A DNA stretch of 10,714 nucleotides, from NCBI GenBank assembly GCA_903868655.1, contig CAIPWG010000478.1, positions 1 to 10,714 on the forward strand. Direction: 5' to 3'. The notes below the pieces were generated by a model, which saw nothing but the letters and a program-made list of their open reading frames with translations, did no database searches and was not told the DNA's origin. Of the stretch, positions 1 through 7,021 are shown piece after piece. The DNA comes from an uncultured Sphingomonadales bacterium. Lineage in GTDB: Bacteria; Pseudomonadota; Alphaproteobacteria; Sphingomonadales; Sphingomonadaceae. Numbering within the stretch: the first letter of the stretch is position 1; every line of letters begins with the position of its first letter. The position numbers and the translations under genes were made by a program.

Positions 1-668
1 GACCGCCCCGGTGTGGTGATTATGATCGGGTACGTTTTAGCCAACATAGGTCTGATCTGGTTATCGATCGCGCGGTCAAACAAGTGCGCCTCACGACCTT
101 GCACCATGTCGAGCAGGCGATCGCGATCGAGCACTTGGCGCGGGTGATCGAGAAACGCCATCAGCAGCCGAAACTCGGCCGATGATATTGCCACCACCGC
201 GCCTTCGGTATCGATCAGCCGACGCTTCAGCGGATCAAGCTGCCAACCTTCAAATTCGTAGATAACTACTTCGGCAGGTTCGGGTTCGGGTCGACTGGCC
301 CGGCGCAACACGCTGCGAATACGCGCGACCAGCTCGCGCGGATCGAACGGTTTGACGACATAATCGTCGCCGCCGATTTCCAGCCCGACAATCCGATCGG
401 TTGATTCGCCACGTGCGGTGACAAAAATCACCGGCACCCGCTTGGTTTCGGCAAGATGGCGGCACAACGACAGACCGTCCTCACCCGGCATCATGATGTC
501 GAGCAGGACGAGATCGAAATGGCTGGCAGCGATCCGCCCGCGCGCTTCGCCCGCGCTTGCGGCCTGTGTTACATTGAAACCCTGGCGCACCAGGTATTCG
601 GCCAAAGGCTCGCGCAGACCGACTTCATCGTCGACCAACAAGATTTCGGTGGGCATTACTGTGCTCAT
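1..668 (-). CDS. OmpR/PhoB-family response regulator, 3' end cut by window edge
   Basis: Two-component DNA-binding response regulator; a partner kinase would phosphorylate it and it would act as a transcription factor. About 222 codons are visible and the frame is still open at the left edge. The N-terminal receiver domain (about residues 7-120) has all expected residues: acidic pair D13/D14, phospho-acceptor D57 in LLDIMMPG, T84, and K106 in VVKPFDP. A winged-helix domain follows from about residue 137, with the conserved helix text FDRAIDNQI near its end. After NQI the usual SRLRxKIE signature is missing and the text reads RPMLAKTYP, so the last ~18 codons are abnormal (see findings). ATG at 668 is chosen; an in-frame ATG at 656 is an equally possible start, and neither has a strong ribosome site. 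It lies 60 bp downstream of the EF-hand gene on the same strand, so co-transcription is likely. The target genes and the kinase are not visible. The family is certain; the 3' end is not. Confidence 0.9.
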   Translation of the reverse strand, partial: MSTVMPTEILLVDDEVGLREPLAEYLVRQGFNVTQAASAGEARGRIAASHFDLVLLDIMMPGEDGLSLCRHLAETKRVPVIFVTARGESTDRIVGLEIGGDDYVVKPFDPRELVARIRSVLRRASRPEPEPAEVVIYEFEGWQLDPLKRRLIDTEGAVVAISSAEFRLLMAFLDHPRQVLDRDRLLDMVQGREAHLFDRAIDNQIRPMLAKTYPIIITTPGR

Positions 669-728
669 GCACTCGATCTTAGCCGATTGTTGTCCAGGTT
701 CCAGAGCCGTTGTCGTCATGCTGGTCGC

Positions 729-1388
729 TCAACGCCCGCCAGCGGGAGGTGGCATTTCCGGCTCGTGCGGTTTCTGATCAGTGTCGCCCGGGCGATGTTG
801 CCAGGATCGATGATGCGGGTGATCGTACTTGCGGTGCGATGCCGTGCGCAATTCCGCGCGACCCAGCATGCCGTCGTGATTGGTATCGATCTCGTCAAAC
901 ACCGATTTGAGCGCACCATCGAAAGTGGCGCGGGCAATTACGCCATCCTTGCGAGCAAGACGCATTGCGGTTCCCACCAGCACCATTGCAACGCCGGGCC
1001 TGCCGTGACCTTCGCCACGCAAGTCCATCGGCTGTCCGGGCAAAGGTGCGGGCGGACGATCTAACCCCTGTGGACGTTCCCACCGAGCGTGGCCCTTTCG
1101 CGCGTGCGCAACCGCTAGAAATTCATCCTTGCTGATCACACCATCATGGTTGGTGTCCCACATCGCAAAGCGTTCGAGCATTCGCGTGTCGCGGTCCGCG
1201 TTATCCAGCCTGCCATCATGGTTTGCATCGAGCCTGTCCCAGACCCGGTCAGCTTCGGCCTTGACTTCGGCCATGCCGATCATCGGCGCGACGACTGGTG
1301 CAACGGCGGGCGCAGTTTGCGCCATGGTCAGCAACGATGGTGAAAACAGGCCCACCGCGAGTCCCGCGAACATTACTGGCCTCATCAT
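729..1388 (-). CDS. Secreted EF-hand calcium-binding protein
   Basis: A 219-residue exported protein predicted to bind Ca2+. A hydrophobic N-terminus (residues 5-22) with small residues around 21-26 looks like a Sec signal peptide, so a periplasmic or extracellular location is inferred. Three EF-hand loops are visible: DANHDGRLDNAD (54-65, ending in Asp where Glu is usual), DTNHDGVISKDE (78-89, canonical) and DTNHDGMLGRAE (168-179, canonical). A fourth, decayed loop at 144-155 keeps the DG and Ile but has lost the first ligands. The C-terminal tail (185-219) is rich in His and Pro. Start: ATG at 1388 is preceded by GGAAGG at 5 bases; the next codon is also ATG (1385), and a longer upstream reading frame has no signal peptide at its start. 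The gene lies just upstream of the response regulator on the same strand, suggesting that regulator and calcium sensor are expressed together; any functional link is inference. A precise role cannot be given. Confidence 0.85.
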   Translation of the reverse strand: MMRPVMFAGLAVGLFSPSLLTMAQTAPAVAPVVAPMIGMAEVKAEADRVWDRLDANHDGRLDNADRDTRMLERFAMWDTNHDGVISKDEFLAVAHARKGHARWERPQGLDRPPAPLPGQPMDLRGEGHGRPGVAMVLVGTAMRLARKDGVIARATFDGALKSVFDEIDTNHDGMLGRAELRTASHRKYDHPHHRSWQHRPGDTDQKPHEPEMPPPAGGR

Positions 1389-1459
1389 GGCGACCTTCCG
1401 TAAGGAGCCAGCACACCCGGATAGCCGGAGCTGCTGGTAGGAAAGCCGCAAGGCAGACC

Positions 1460-1488
1460 CGGGTTTGGCGAGGGGGTTGCCAAACCCG
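1460..1488. repeat. Perfect 10-bp inverted repeat (hairpin) in the EF-hand gene leader
   Basis: CGGGTTTGGC at 1460-1469 and GCCAAACCCG at 1479-1488 are exact reverse complements around a 9-base loop. It lies 72 bases upstream of the EF-hand ATG and 143 bases past the VOC stop, with both genes on the minus strand. No T-run follows on either strand, so a classic intrinsic terminator is not supported. It could be an mRNA leader hairpin, a T-less terminator for the upstream operon, or a protein-binding dyad. Confidence 0.6.
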
Positions 1489-1552
1489 TTGTGCAGGGGG
1501 GCAATTTTGCGCGATCGCCTCACGACTTTCCGAGTTTGTGTTTACGCCGCAG

Positions 1553-1602
1553 TTGTCGCCCAACTATGCCGGAAAGGCAGTAATTTTGTCGCACATTGTC
1601 GC
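1553..1602 (-). promoter_or_regulatory. Triple GCGACAA repeat, candidate regulator-binding sites
   Basis: On the minus strand GCGACAA occurs at 1602-1596, 1592-1586 and 1559-1553. The first two start exactly 10 bp apart and the third is 33 bp further, so all sit near the same helix face. Tandem repeats at about 10-11 bp spacing are the usual architecture for OmpR/PhoB-class regulators, and such a regulator is encoded two genes downstream. The assignment as its binding site is inference; I cannot identify a convincing -35/-10 pair next to it. Confidence 0.35.
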
Positions 1603-1630
1603 GCTGCCCCCCCAAAACTGCCCCGATCGG

Positions 1631-2005
1631 TCAGGCCACCATGACAAACGCATTCAACTTGTTGCCATCAGGATCGCGGAAATAGCCGGCGTAGAATTCG
1701 CCATCGCCACGATAACCCGGCGCACCTTCGTCGCTGCCGCCATGCGCGATTGCCAGCGCGTACAGGCGATCAACCTGGGCCGTATCGGCAGCAGCCAGCG
1801 CAACCATGACGCCATTGCCAACGCTCGGGGGCTGCCCGTCAAACGGCAGGGTCAGGCCAATACCCGGCGCACCGCCCGGCGTGCCCCAGGCAATGAAGGT
1901 CTCGGTCACAAACATCCGCTGCGTACCAAGCTCTGCGGCGATCGCGTCGTAGAACGCCGCCGCCCGCGTCAGATCGCTCGTGCCCAAAGTAACATAGCCG
2001 ATCAT
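1631..2005 (-). CDS. VOC-superfamily (glyoxalase/bleomycin-resistance-like) protein
   Basis: A 124-residue single-module member of the vicinal oxygen chelate superfamily. The start MIGYVTLGTSDL, followed by AAAFYDAI, is the typical first beta-alpha unit (residues 1-21). The C-terminal FRDPDGNKLNAF (about 107-118) is the typical closing strand, with Asp-Pro-Asp-Gly-Asn before it. Proteins of this subgroup are usually annotated only as VOC family protein; substrate and metal use cannot be read from the sequence. ATG at 2005 is preceded by AAGGA at 6 bases, which decides this start over the in-frame ATG further upstream (2104). It follows the aminopeptidase gene by 68 bp on the same strand, so it may be carried on the same transcript, but no functional link is evident. 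Confidence 0.85.
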   Translation of the reverse strand: MIGYVTLGTSDLTRAAAFYDAIAAELGTQRMFVTETFIAWGTPGGAPGIGLTLPFDGQPPSVGNGVMVALAAADTAQVDRLYALAIAHGGSDEGAPGYRGDGEFYAGYFRDPDGNKLNAFVMVA

Positions 2006-2073
2006 GCCCAATCCTTCCCTTGTCCCGGCCCAGCGGCGCGGCCTGACGAAGGCACGTCCAGAAACCTTATCAG

Positions 2074-3879
2074 CTACAACGGCGCGGTTGCTGCTTCCAT
2101 CCAAGCCCGATCAGCACCATCGAGCAAAGGCGCCAGAATGGCGCGCACATCCGCGTGGTAGGCATCAATCCAGCCGCGCTCCCCCGCATCAAGCAGGGCC
2201 AGTTCGATCATCCGGCGGTCGATCGGCACATGGGTCAGCGGGACGAACCCAAGAAAATCGCCTTCTGCTCCCGCAATTGTCCGCGGTTCGACCAGCACCA
2301 GATTTTCGATACGGATGCCGTAAGCCCCGGCCCGGTAATAGCCGGGCTCGTTCGACACGATCATGCCCGGTAAAAGCGCCTGCGCAGTCCCGGCCTGCCC
2401 GCCTTGCGCCTTGGCAATGCGCTGCGGCCCTTCATGCACCGACAAAAAGCTGCCGACGCCGTGCCCGGTGCCATGCGCATAGTCGAGCCCGGCAGCCCAC
2501 AGAAATTGGCGGGCCAGCACATCGAGTTGCGCACCGACAGTGCCGACAGGAAACGTTGCGCGGGCCAGCGCGATGTGTCCCTTGAGCACCCGCGTAAACC
2601 GGTCGCGCACTTCTGCGTTCGGGGCATCCGGACCGATCCACACCGTGCGGGTGATATCGGTGGTGCCATCACGATATTGCCCACCTGAGTCGACCAGATA
2701 GACGCTGTTGGGTGTGATCGCGCGGTTGGTGGTTTCGTCCGCTTTGTAATGCACGATCGCCCCATTGGGGCCGGCGCCCGAGATCGTATCGAACGACAAG
2801 TCGATCAGCGCATTGGTGGCGCGGCGTTCGCCCTCCAACCGGGCTGACGCTGACAGTTCGGTCTGCCCGCCATCGGGTGCCACGCGTTCGAGCCAGTGCA
2901 GAAACCGCACGACCGCCGCCCCGTCGCGTGCTTGCGCTGCGCGATGCCCGGCAATTTCGACCGGGTTCTTCACCGCCTTGGGCAGCAGCACCGGATCGGT
3001 GAGTGGCGCGATAGTGGCCCCAGCGGCATCGAGCGCCTGAAATATGGCCGCAACGCTGCGCTCGGGATCGACACCCACGCGCTTGCCTGCCAGCGCGGTC
3101 AGCGCAGGCACAAAGCCGTCACGCGCTACCAACCGCACGCCCTCACCCAGATGCGCGACCAACTCGGGCGTCACCTTTTCGGGCGCCAGAAACAGGTCGG
3201 CCGTGCCATCGGCATGAACCACCGCAAATGCCAGCGCAACAGGCGTACAGGCAACGTCGGACCCACGGATGTTGAACAACCACGCCACCGAATCGAGCGC
3301 AGCAATCACCACCGCGTCACACGCGTTCTGCTTCAGCCATTCAGCCACAGCCGCGCGTTTGGCATGGTGATCGGCGCCTGCATGGTCGATGCCGTGTGGC
3401 ACAGCAGGGGCCGCCGACGGTGCTGGCTGGTCGGCCCAGATCGCATCGATCGGATTGTGTGCCACGGCTACCAGGCTGGCCCCGCGCGGTGCCAGCGCAC
3501 GTGTTGCGGCATCTGCCCAGGCCCGGGTGTGCAGCCACGCATCATACCCGATCCGCGCACCATTGGGCGCATGCATCGCCAACCATGCAGCAGGGGTGCT
3601 GGCGGGCACTTGTTCATAGTCGTAGAACCGCGCATCGACTTGATCGCGCACTTGCAAGGTATAACGCCCGTCGACAAACATCGCGGCCCTGTCGCGCAAC
3701 ACGACCGCACTGCCGGCCGATCCGGCAAACCCGGTCAACCATTCCAGCCGCCGCGCATACGCACCGACATATTCGCTCATATGTTCATCACAGATCGGCA
3801 CGACAAACCCATCGAGGTCATGCGCCCTCAGCGCGTCGCGCAAAGCCTTGAGGCGGGTTTCATGCGTGTTCATCAACAT
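2074..3879 (-). CDS. M24B Xaa-Pro aminopeptidase (aminopeptidase P, long XPNPEP1-like type)
   Basis: A dinuclear-metal peptidase that removes an N-terminal residue standing before proline, probably cytosolic as no signal peptide is seen. The ~601 residues match the long three-domain form (two creatinase-like N-terminal domains, then the pita-bread M24 domain from about residue 305, then a short C-terminal extension), not the ~440-residue E. coli PepP. With ATG at 3879 as residue 1, the five metal ligands are present: D397 (VDSGGQ), D408 (GTTDITRT), H473 (GTGHGVG), E511 (NEPGYY) and E525 (RIENL); H377 (IVHYKAD) and H482 (VHEGP) match the substrate-binding histidines. Start is uncertain: in-frame ATGs at 3888, 3879 and 3873. 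3879 has a weak GGA at 8 bases; family members often begin MNTHE, which is 3873. The VOC gene lies downstream. It is divergent from oligopeptidase B, another peptidase, so a shared role in peptide use is plausible. Confidence 0.95.
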   Translation of the reverse strand: MLMNTHETRLKALRDALRAHDLDGFVVPICDEHMSEYVGAYARRLEWLTGFAGSAGSAVVLRDRAAMFVDGRYTLQVRDQVDARFYDYEQVPASTPAAWLAMHAPNGARIGYDAWLHTRAWADAATRALAPRGASLVAVAHNPIDAIWADQPAPSAAPAVPHGIDHAGADHHAKRAAVAEWLKQNACDAVVIAALDSVAWLFNIRGSDVACTPVALAFAVVHADGTADLFLAPEKVTPELVAHLGEGVRLVARDGFVPALTALAGKRVGVDPERSVAAIFQALDAAGATIAPLTDPVLLPKAVKNPVEIAGHRAAQARDGAAVVRFLHWLERVAPDGGQTELSASARLEGERRATNALIDLSFDTISGAGPNGAIVHYKADETTNRAITPNSVYLVDSGGQYRDGTTDITRTVWIGPDAPNAEVRDRFTRVLKGHIALARATFPVGTVGAQLDVLARQFLWAAGLDYAHGTGHGVGSFLSVHEGPQRIAKAQGGQAGTAQALLPGMIVSNEPGYYRAGAYGIRIENLVLVEPRTIAGAEGDFLGFVPLTHVPIDRRMIELALLDAGERGWIDAYHADVRAILAPLLDGADRAWMEAATAPL

Positions 3880-3944
3880 GGCGATCATCCACTTGCATAT
3901 ATCCCCGGCTTGCCGGGACCATGAAGGCACCATAGAGGCGTTGT
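3880..3944. promoter_or_regulatory. Divergent control region between the two peptidase genes
   Basis: These 65 bp must hold both start signals. The only AT-rich core is TGCATATAT (3894-3902), which offers weak -10 matches on both strands (TATATC on plus, TATATG on minus) without good -35 boxes. A perfect dyad CCCGGC-TT-GCCGGG (3904-3917) lies between this core and the oligopeptidase B start and could be an operator acting on both genes. GAGG six bases before ATG 3945 is the oligopeptidase ribosome site. Confidence 0.4.
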
Positions 3945-6062
3945 ATGGCCAAAACCACCCCGTCCCCCGCCCATGCCCCGATTGCCGAACGGCGTTCACA
4001 CAGCTTTTCGCATCATGGGGTTACCGTAACCGATGATTATGCGTGGCTGCGCGACCCTGCCTATCCCGAGGTGAAGGACAAGGCAGTGCTCAACTATCTT
4101 GCGGCGGAAAATGACTGGTTCGCCGGACGCATGGCCGCGCAAACGCCACTGATTGATACTCTGTTCACCGAAATGCGCGCGCGCATCAAAGAAGCCGACC
4201 GGTCTGTGCCGCAAAAAGACGGCGATTTCTTGTACTGGATCGAATTTGCCGAGGGCGCGGAATACAAGACCTGGTGGCGCCGCCCGGTGGCCGCTGGCGA
4301 TGATGCCACTGCCGATCAACTGGTGCTGGATGAAGCCGTGCTGGCCGAGGGGCTGGACTATTTCAAGTTGGGCGCGATTTCGGTCTCGAACGATGGCCGA
4401 CTGCTGGCCTTTGCGGTCGACGATGACGGATCGGAACGCTTTGTTGCCCGGATCAAGGTGATTGCCACCAGCGAAATGTTGCCCGACGCAATCCCCGAAA
4501 CGCTGTCGGCATTGATCTGGACCAGCGATGACAGCGCGCTGGTCTATGCCAGGGTCAATGATCAGTGGCGCACCGATACGGTGTTGCTCCATAGGCTGGG
4601 CACCGACGTCAGCACGGATCAGGTGCTTTTTCATGAAGCCGATGATGGCTTTCGCGTCGGTGTCGGGTTGTCGGCCAGCGAACGTTGGCTGGTGATTTCA
4701 ACCGGCGATCATGAAACCGGTGAAACCCGGCTGGTGCCCGCAGCAGACCCGACCGCGCCCCAAATTCTGGTCCGCGAACGCCAGACCGGGATCGAATACG
4801 ATGTCGATGTCTACGATCGTGCCGACGGGTCCGAGCCTGTGCTTTATATCCACACCAACGACACCCACGAAAATTTCCGTCTGGCGACTGCGCCGCTGTC
4901 GGCACCGGACACCTGGACCACGTTGATCGATGGCAGCGACGCCTTCTATCTGACCGGATTTGACTTGTTCCGCGATTTCTATGTGGTCGAAGGCCGCGTG
5001 CGCGGGCTCGATCAGATCGAAGTGCGCTATTACGATGATCCCGCGAGGATCGAACCGATCACCTTTCCTGAAACCAGCTATGAAGCGGGTCTTGGCGACA
5101 ATCCCGAATGGTCGACCGACTGCCTGCGGCTGACATATGAATCCATGATCAGCCCGGCCACCATTTATGATTACCACGTGGCTGACCGCACGCTCGACGT
5201 GTTGAAAATACAGGAAATCCCTTCGGGATACGACGCGTCGCTCTATGCAACGCAACGTCTGGAAATCGAAGCGCGCGACGGCACTCTGGTGCCAGTGTCG
5301 ATCATGGCGCGCAAGGACCGCCTGACCGCCGGCGCAGGCCCGGCACCGCTCTATCTCTATGGCTATGGCGCTTACGGAATTGCCATCAGCCCCGGTTTTT
5401 CGACCGGGCGGCTCAGCCTGGTCGATCGCGGTATGGTATTTGCCATCGCACATATCCGGGGAGGCGATGATCTGGGTCGCCGCTGGTACAAAGATGGCAA
5501 GCTCGACAAGCGGCTCAACACATTCAACGATTTCGTCGATGTGGCGCGCGGTCTGGTCGAACGCGGCATAACCGCAGCCGGGCAGATCGCGATCAGCGGG
5601 GGCTCTGCGGGCGGCGAACTGATGGGCGCGGTGATCAATTCCAATCCCGATCTGTGGGGCGCAGTCGTCGCGCATGTCCCGTTTGTCGACGTGTTGAACA
5701 CGATGCTCGATGAAACCTTGCCGCTCACGCCGGGCGAATGGCCCGAGTGGGGCAACCCGATAGAGGATTCGAAGGCATTCCACCTGATCCAGGCCTATTC
5801 GCCATATGATCAGGTACGCACGCAAGACTATCCGCCGCTGATGGTCACGGCCGGCCTCAACGATCCACGCGTGACGTATTGGGAACCGGCCAAATGGGTG
5901 GCCAAGTTGCGCGCCGCCAAAACCGACAGCAACGAATTGCTGTTTAAAACCAATATGGGCGCAGGCCATGGCGGCAAATCGGGCCGCTTTGAAAGCCTGA
6001 AGGAAACAGCGGAAGAATTCGCGTTTATCCTGTGGCAGCTCAAGCTGACCAATGGCCAATAG
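3945..6062 (+). CDS. ptrB: Oligopeptidase B (S9A serine peptidase, protease II)
   Basis: Cytosolic serine oligopeptidase that cleaves short peptides after Arg or Lys. At 705 residues it has the normal length. Residues ~80-430 form the beta-propeller that keeps large proteins out; ~435-705 form the alpha/beta-hydrolase domain. The catalytic triad is S554 (SGGSAGG), D640 (LNDPRV) and H675 (GAGHGGKSGRF). Further family blocks are GYGAYG, RLSLVDRG, HIRGGDDLGRRWY, NTFNDF, VPFVDVLNTMLD and EWGNP. The P1-specificity acid equivalent to Salmonella E576 is present as E598, but the acids expected at the second P1 position and at both P2 positions read P600, S482 and G484 (see findings). ATG 3945 has GAGG six bases upstream. 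The gene overlaps the thioesterase by 11 bases. Prolyl oligopeptidase is the alternative, but the NTMLD...EWGNP text favours oligopeptidase B. Confidence 0.94.
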   Translation: MAKTTPSPAHAPIAERRSHSFSHHGVTVTDDYAWLRDPAYPEVKDKAVLNYLAAENDWFAGRMAAQTPLIDTLFTEMRARIKEADRSVPQKDGDFLYWIEFAEGAEYKTWWRRPVAAGDDATADQLVLDEAVLAEGLDYFKLGAISVSNDGRLLAFAVDDDGSERFVARIKVIATSEMLPDAIPETLSALIWTSDDSALVYARVNDQWRTDTVLLHRLGTDVSTDQVLFHEADDGFRVGVGLSASERWLVISTGDHETGETRLVPAADPTAPQILVRERQTGIEYDVDVYDRADGSEPVLYIHTNDTHENFRLATAPLSAPDTWTTLIDGSDAFYLTGFDLFRDFYVVEGRVRGLDQIEVRYYDDPARIEPITFPETSYEAGLGDNPEWSTDCLRLTYESMISPATIYDYHVADRTLDVLKIQEIPSGYDASLYATQRLEIEARDGTLVPVSIMARKDRLTAGAGPAPLYLYGYGAYGIAISPGFSTGRLSLVDRGMVFAIAHIRGGDDLGRRWYKDGKLDKRLNTFNDFVDVARGLVERGITAAGQIAISGGSAGGELMGAVINSNPDLWGAVVAHVPFVDVLNTMLDETLPLTPGEWPEWGNPIEDSKAFHLIQAYSPYDQVRTQDYPPLMVTAGLNDPRVTYWEPAKWVAKLRAAKTDSNELLFKTNMGAGHGGKSGRFESLKETAEEFAFILWQLKLTNGQ

Positions 6063-6447
6063 CCATAGCCTGACTTTCACCGCAAGCGCCGACGACATCG
6101 ACGAACTTGGTCATGTCAACAATGCGGTATGGGTGCGGTGGCTGGAACGGATTGCGGTCGCGCATTGGGAAGCCGACGCCGCGCCTGAACACCGTGACCG
6201 CTATATCTGGGTCGTGACGCGGCACGAAATCGACTATCGCGGCAATGTTGGACTGGGTGAAAGCGTGACCGCGCAGACACGTATTCCGGAAGGCCCGAGC
6301 GGCGCGCGGTTCGACCGATGCACCGCATTCAGCGACCAGACCGGGCGCATTTTGGTCGATGCGCGCACAACCTGGGCGCTGATCGACCGCTCCACCGGCC
6401 GATTGGCGCGCGTGACCGCGGATATTGCCGCACCCTTCCTGGTGTAA
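6052..6447 (+). CDS. Acyl-CoA thioesterase, 4HBT / YbgC-type hotdog fold
   Basis: A 131-residue hotdog-fold protein expected to hydrolyse acyl-CoA (or acyl-ACP) thioesters as a multimer in the cytosol. The N-terminal block DDIDELGHVNNAVWVRWLE is the 4HBT signature, with D17 as the likely catalytic acid, then H21-V-N-N and the start of the long hotdog helix. The later text RHEIDYRGNVGLGESV (about 57-72) and the strand around DARTTWALID complete the fold. Its length is typical. ATG 6052 lies inside the last codons of oligopeptidase B (11-base overlap) without a clear ribosome site, so translational coupling is likely. The acyl substrate cannot be told from sequence, and the link to peptide breakdown may be only positional. 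Confidence 0.9.
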   Translation: MANSHSLTFTASADDIDELGHVNNAVWVRWLERIAVAHWEADAAPEHRDRYIWVVTRHEIDYRGNVGLGESVTAQTRIPEGPSGARFDRCTAFSDQTGRILVDARTTWALIDRSTGRLARVTADIAAPFLV

Positions 6448-6459
6448 GCGCTCTGCCGG

Positions 6460-6873
6460 TCACGCAGCTGGAGACAGGGGATCCTCCGAGCTCGGGCGGA
6501 TCTTGCGTTTGCGCGGGGATGGCGCACTATCGCGCAACACCAGTGTCGATCCGGGATCGTCGAGCGCATATTGTTCGCGCAATTCCCGCTTGAACGCCTC
6601 GACTGCGGTCTCATCTTCAAGATGGCGGATCGGAAATCGTCGCACAATCAGGTCATCGACCATGTCAATCAAAGTCAGCATTCGGCCACTGGTCAATTCG
6701 CCCAGTCGTGACACGTCAAAGCCGTTGGACAAGTTCCAGTTGGCACGATCCCAACTGACCAAAGGGCGCTGGCAATACCGGCACGTGCTGGTAACCGAAC
6801 CATCGCTTTGGCGATGCCGTTCGCGCTCCGGGCGATGAACCCGGGTAAACCAGCACTGAGTCAGCGCTTCCAT
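6460..6873 (-). CDS. Uncharacterised 137-residue protein with Cys/His N-terminus
   Basis: I do not recognise a named family. The N-terminal third is rich in Cys, His and Arg: C7, H13, H20 and a CRYC knuckle (C31, C34), which could form a small zinc-binding module, perhaps with only one knuckle. The middle (about 50-95, GELTSGRMLTLIDMVDDLIVRRFPIRHL) looks like an ordered helical segment, and the tail (from ~115) is basic, Ser/Pro-rich and probably flexible. No signal peptide or membrane segment is seen. ATG 6873 has AAGG nine bases upstream. Reasons to call it real: the frame fills an otherwise empty 412-bp slot and has an N-terminal knuckle and a ribosome site. It follows ftsK after 148 bp on the same strand and converges on the thioesterase with only 12 bp between stops. 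Confidence 0.7.
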   Translation of the reverse strand: MEALTQCWFTRVHRPERERHRQSDGSVTSTCRYCQRPLVSWDRANWNLSNGFDVSRLGELTSGRMLTLIDMVDDLIVRRFPIRHLEDETAVEAFKRELREQYALDDPGSTLVLRDSAPSPRKRKIRPSSEDPLSPAA

Positions 6874-7021
6874 GTGCCCATACCTTACTGCGTTGCCCGG
6901 TCAGTTCCCAACAGGTGATCGACGGTCCGCACGTTCGGGATGGAGGTGGCGCAGCCCGCCGATCATCCTCGCAGAACGGCAGCGCGCCAGAATGGTTAAG
7001 GGGCGCGTACGAGAAACCGGC
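6874..7021. other. Gap between ftsK stop and the Cys/His gene
   Basis: 148 bp with no supported gene. I see no strong hairpin plus T-run for ftsK termination. The minus strand has a single TTAACCAT (6999-6992), which resembles half of an alphaproteobacterial CtrA site, but no second TTAA half follows at the proper distance. The downstream gene may be read from ftsK or from its own undetected promoter. Confidence 0.4.

Noticed and set aside
1..75. Plus-strand reading that looks like a membrane helix (MIGYVLANIGLIWLSIA)
   Set aside because: It ends at a stop soon after and has no start in view; the minus strand from about position 54 onward is clearly response regulator. It remains only a hint that the left edge could be a junction.
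3921..3935. Leader mini-gene (ATG AAG GCA CCA TAG) before oligopeptidase B
   Set aside because: Five codons with no ribosome site; such short frames arise often by chance and nothing suggests attenuation.
4698..6098. Long minus-strand reading frame (466 codons) opposite oligopeptidase B
   Set aside because: It lies antisense to a gene with a full catalytic triad and family motifs; its translation is rich in Cys, His, Arg and Ile with no domain, as expected from the complementary strand of a GC-rich gene.
6448..6459. Intrinsic terminator between the convergent thioesterase and Cys/His genes
   Set aside because: Only 12 bp separate the stops and no stem plus T-run is visible there or just beyond.
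6992..6999. CtrA-binding site (TTAACCAT on the minus strand)
   Set aside because: Only one half-site; no TTAA seven bases away. A single 8-mer is not enough to support CtrA control.
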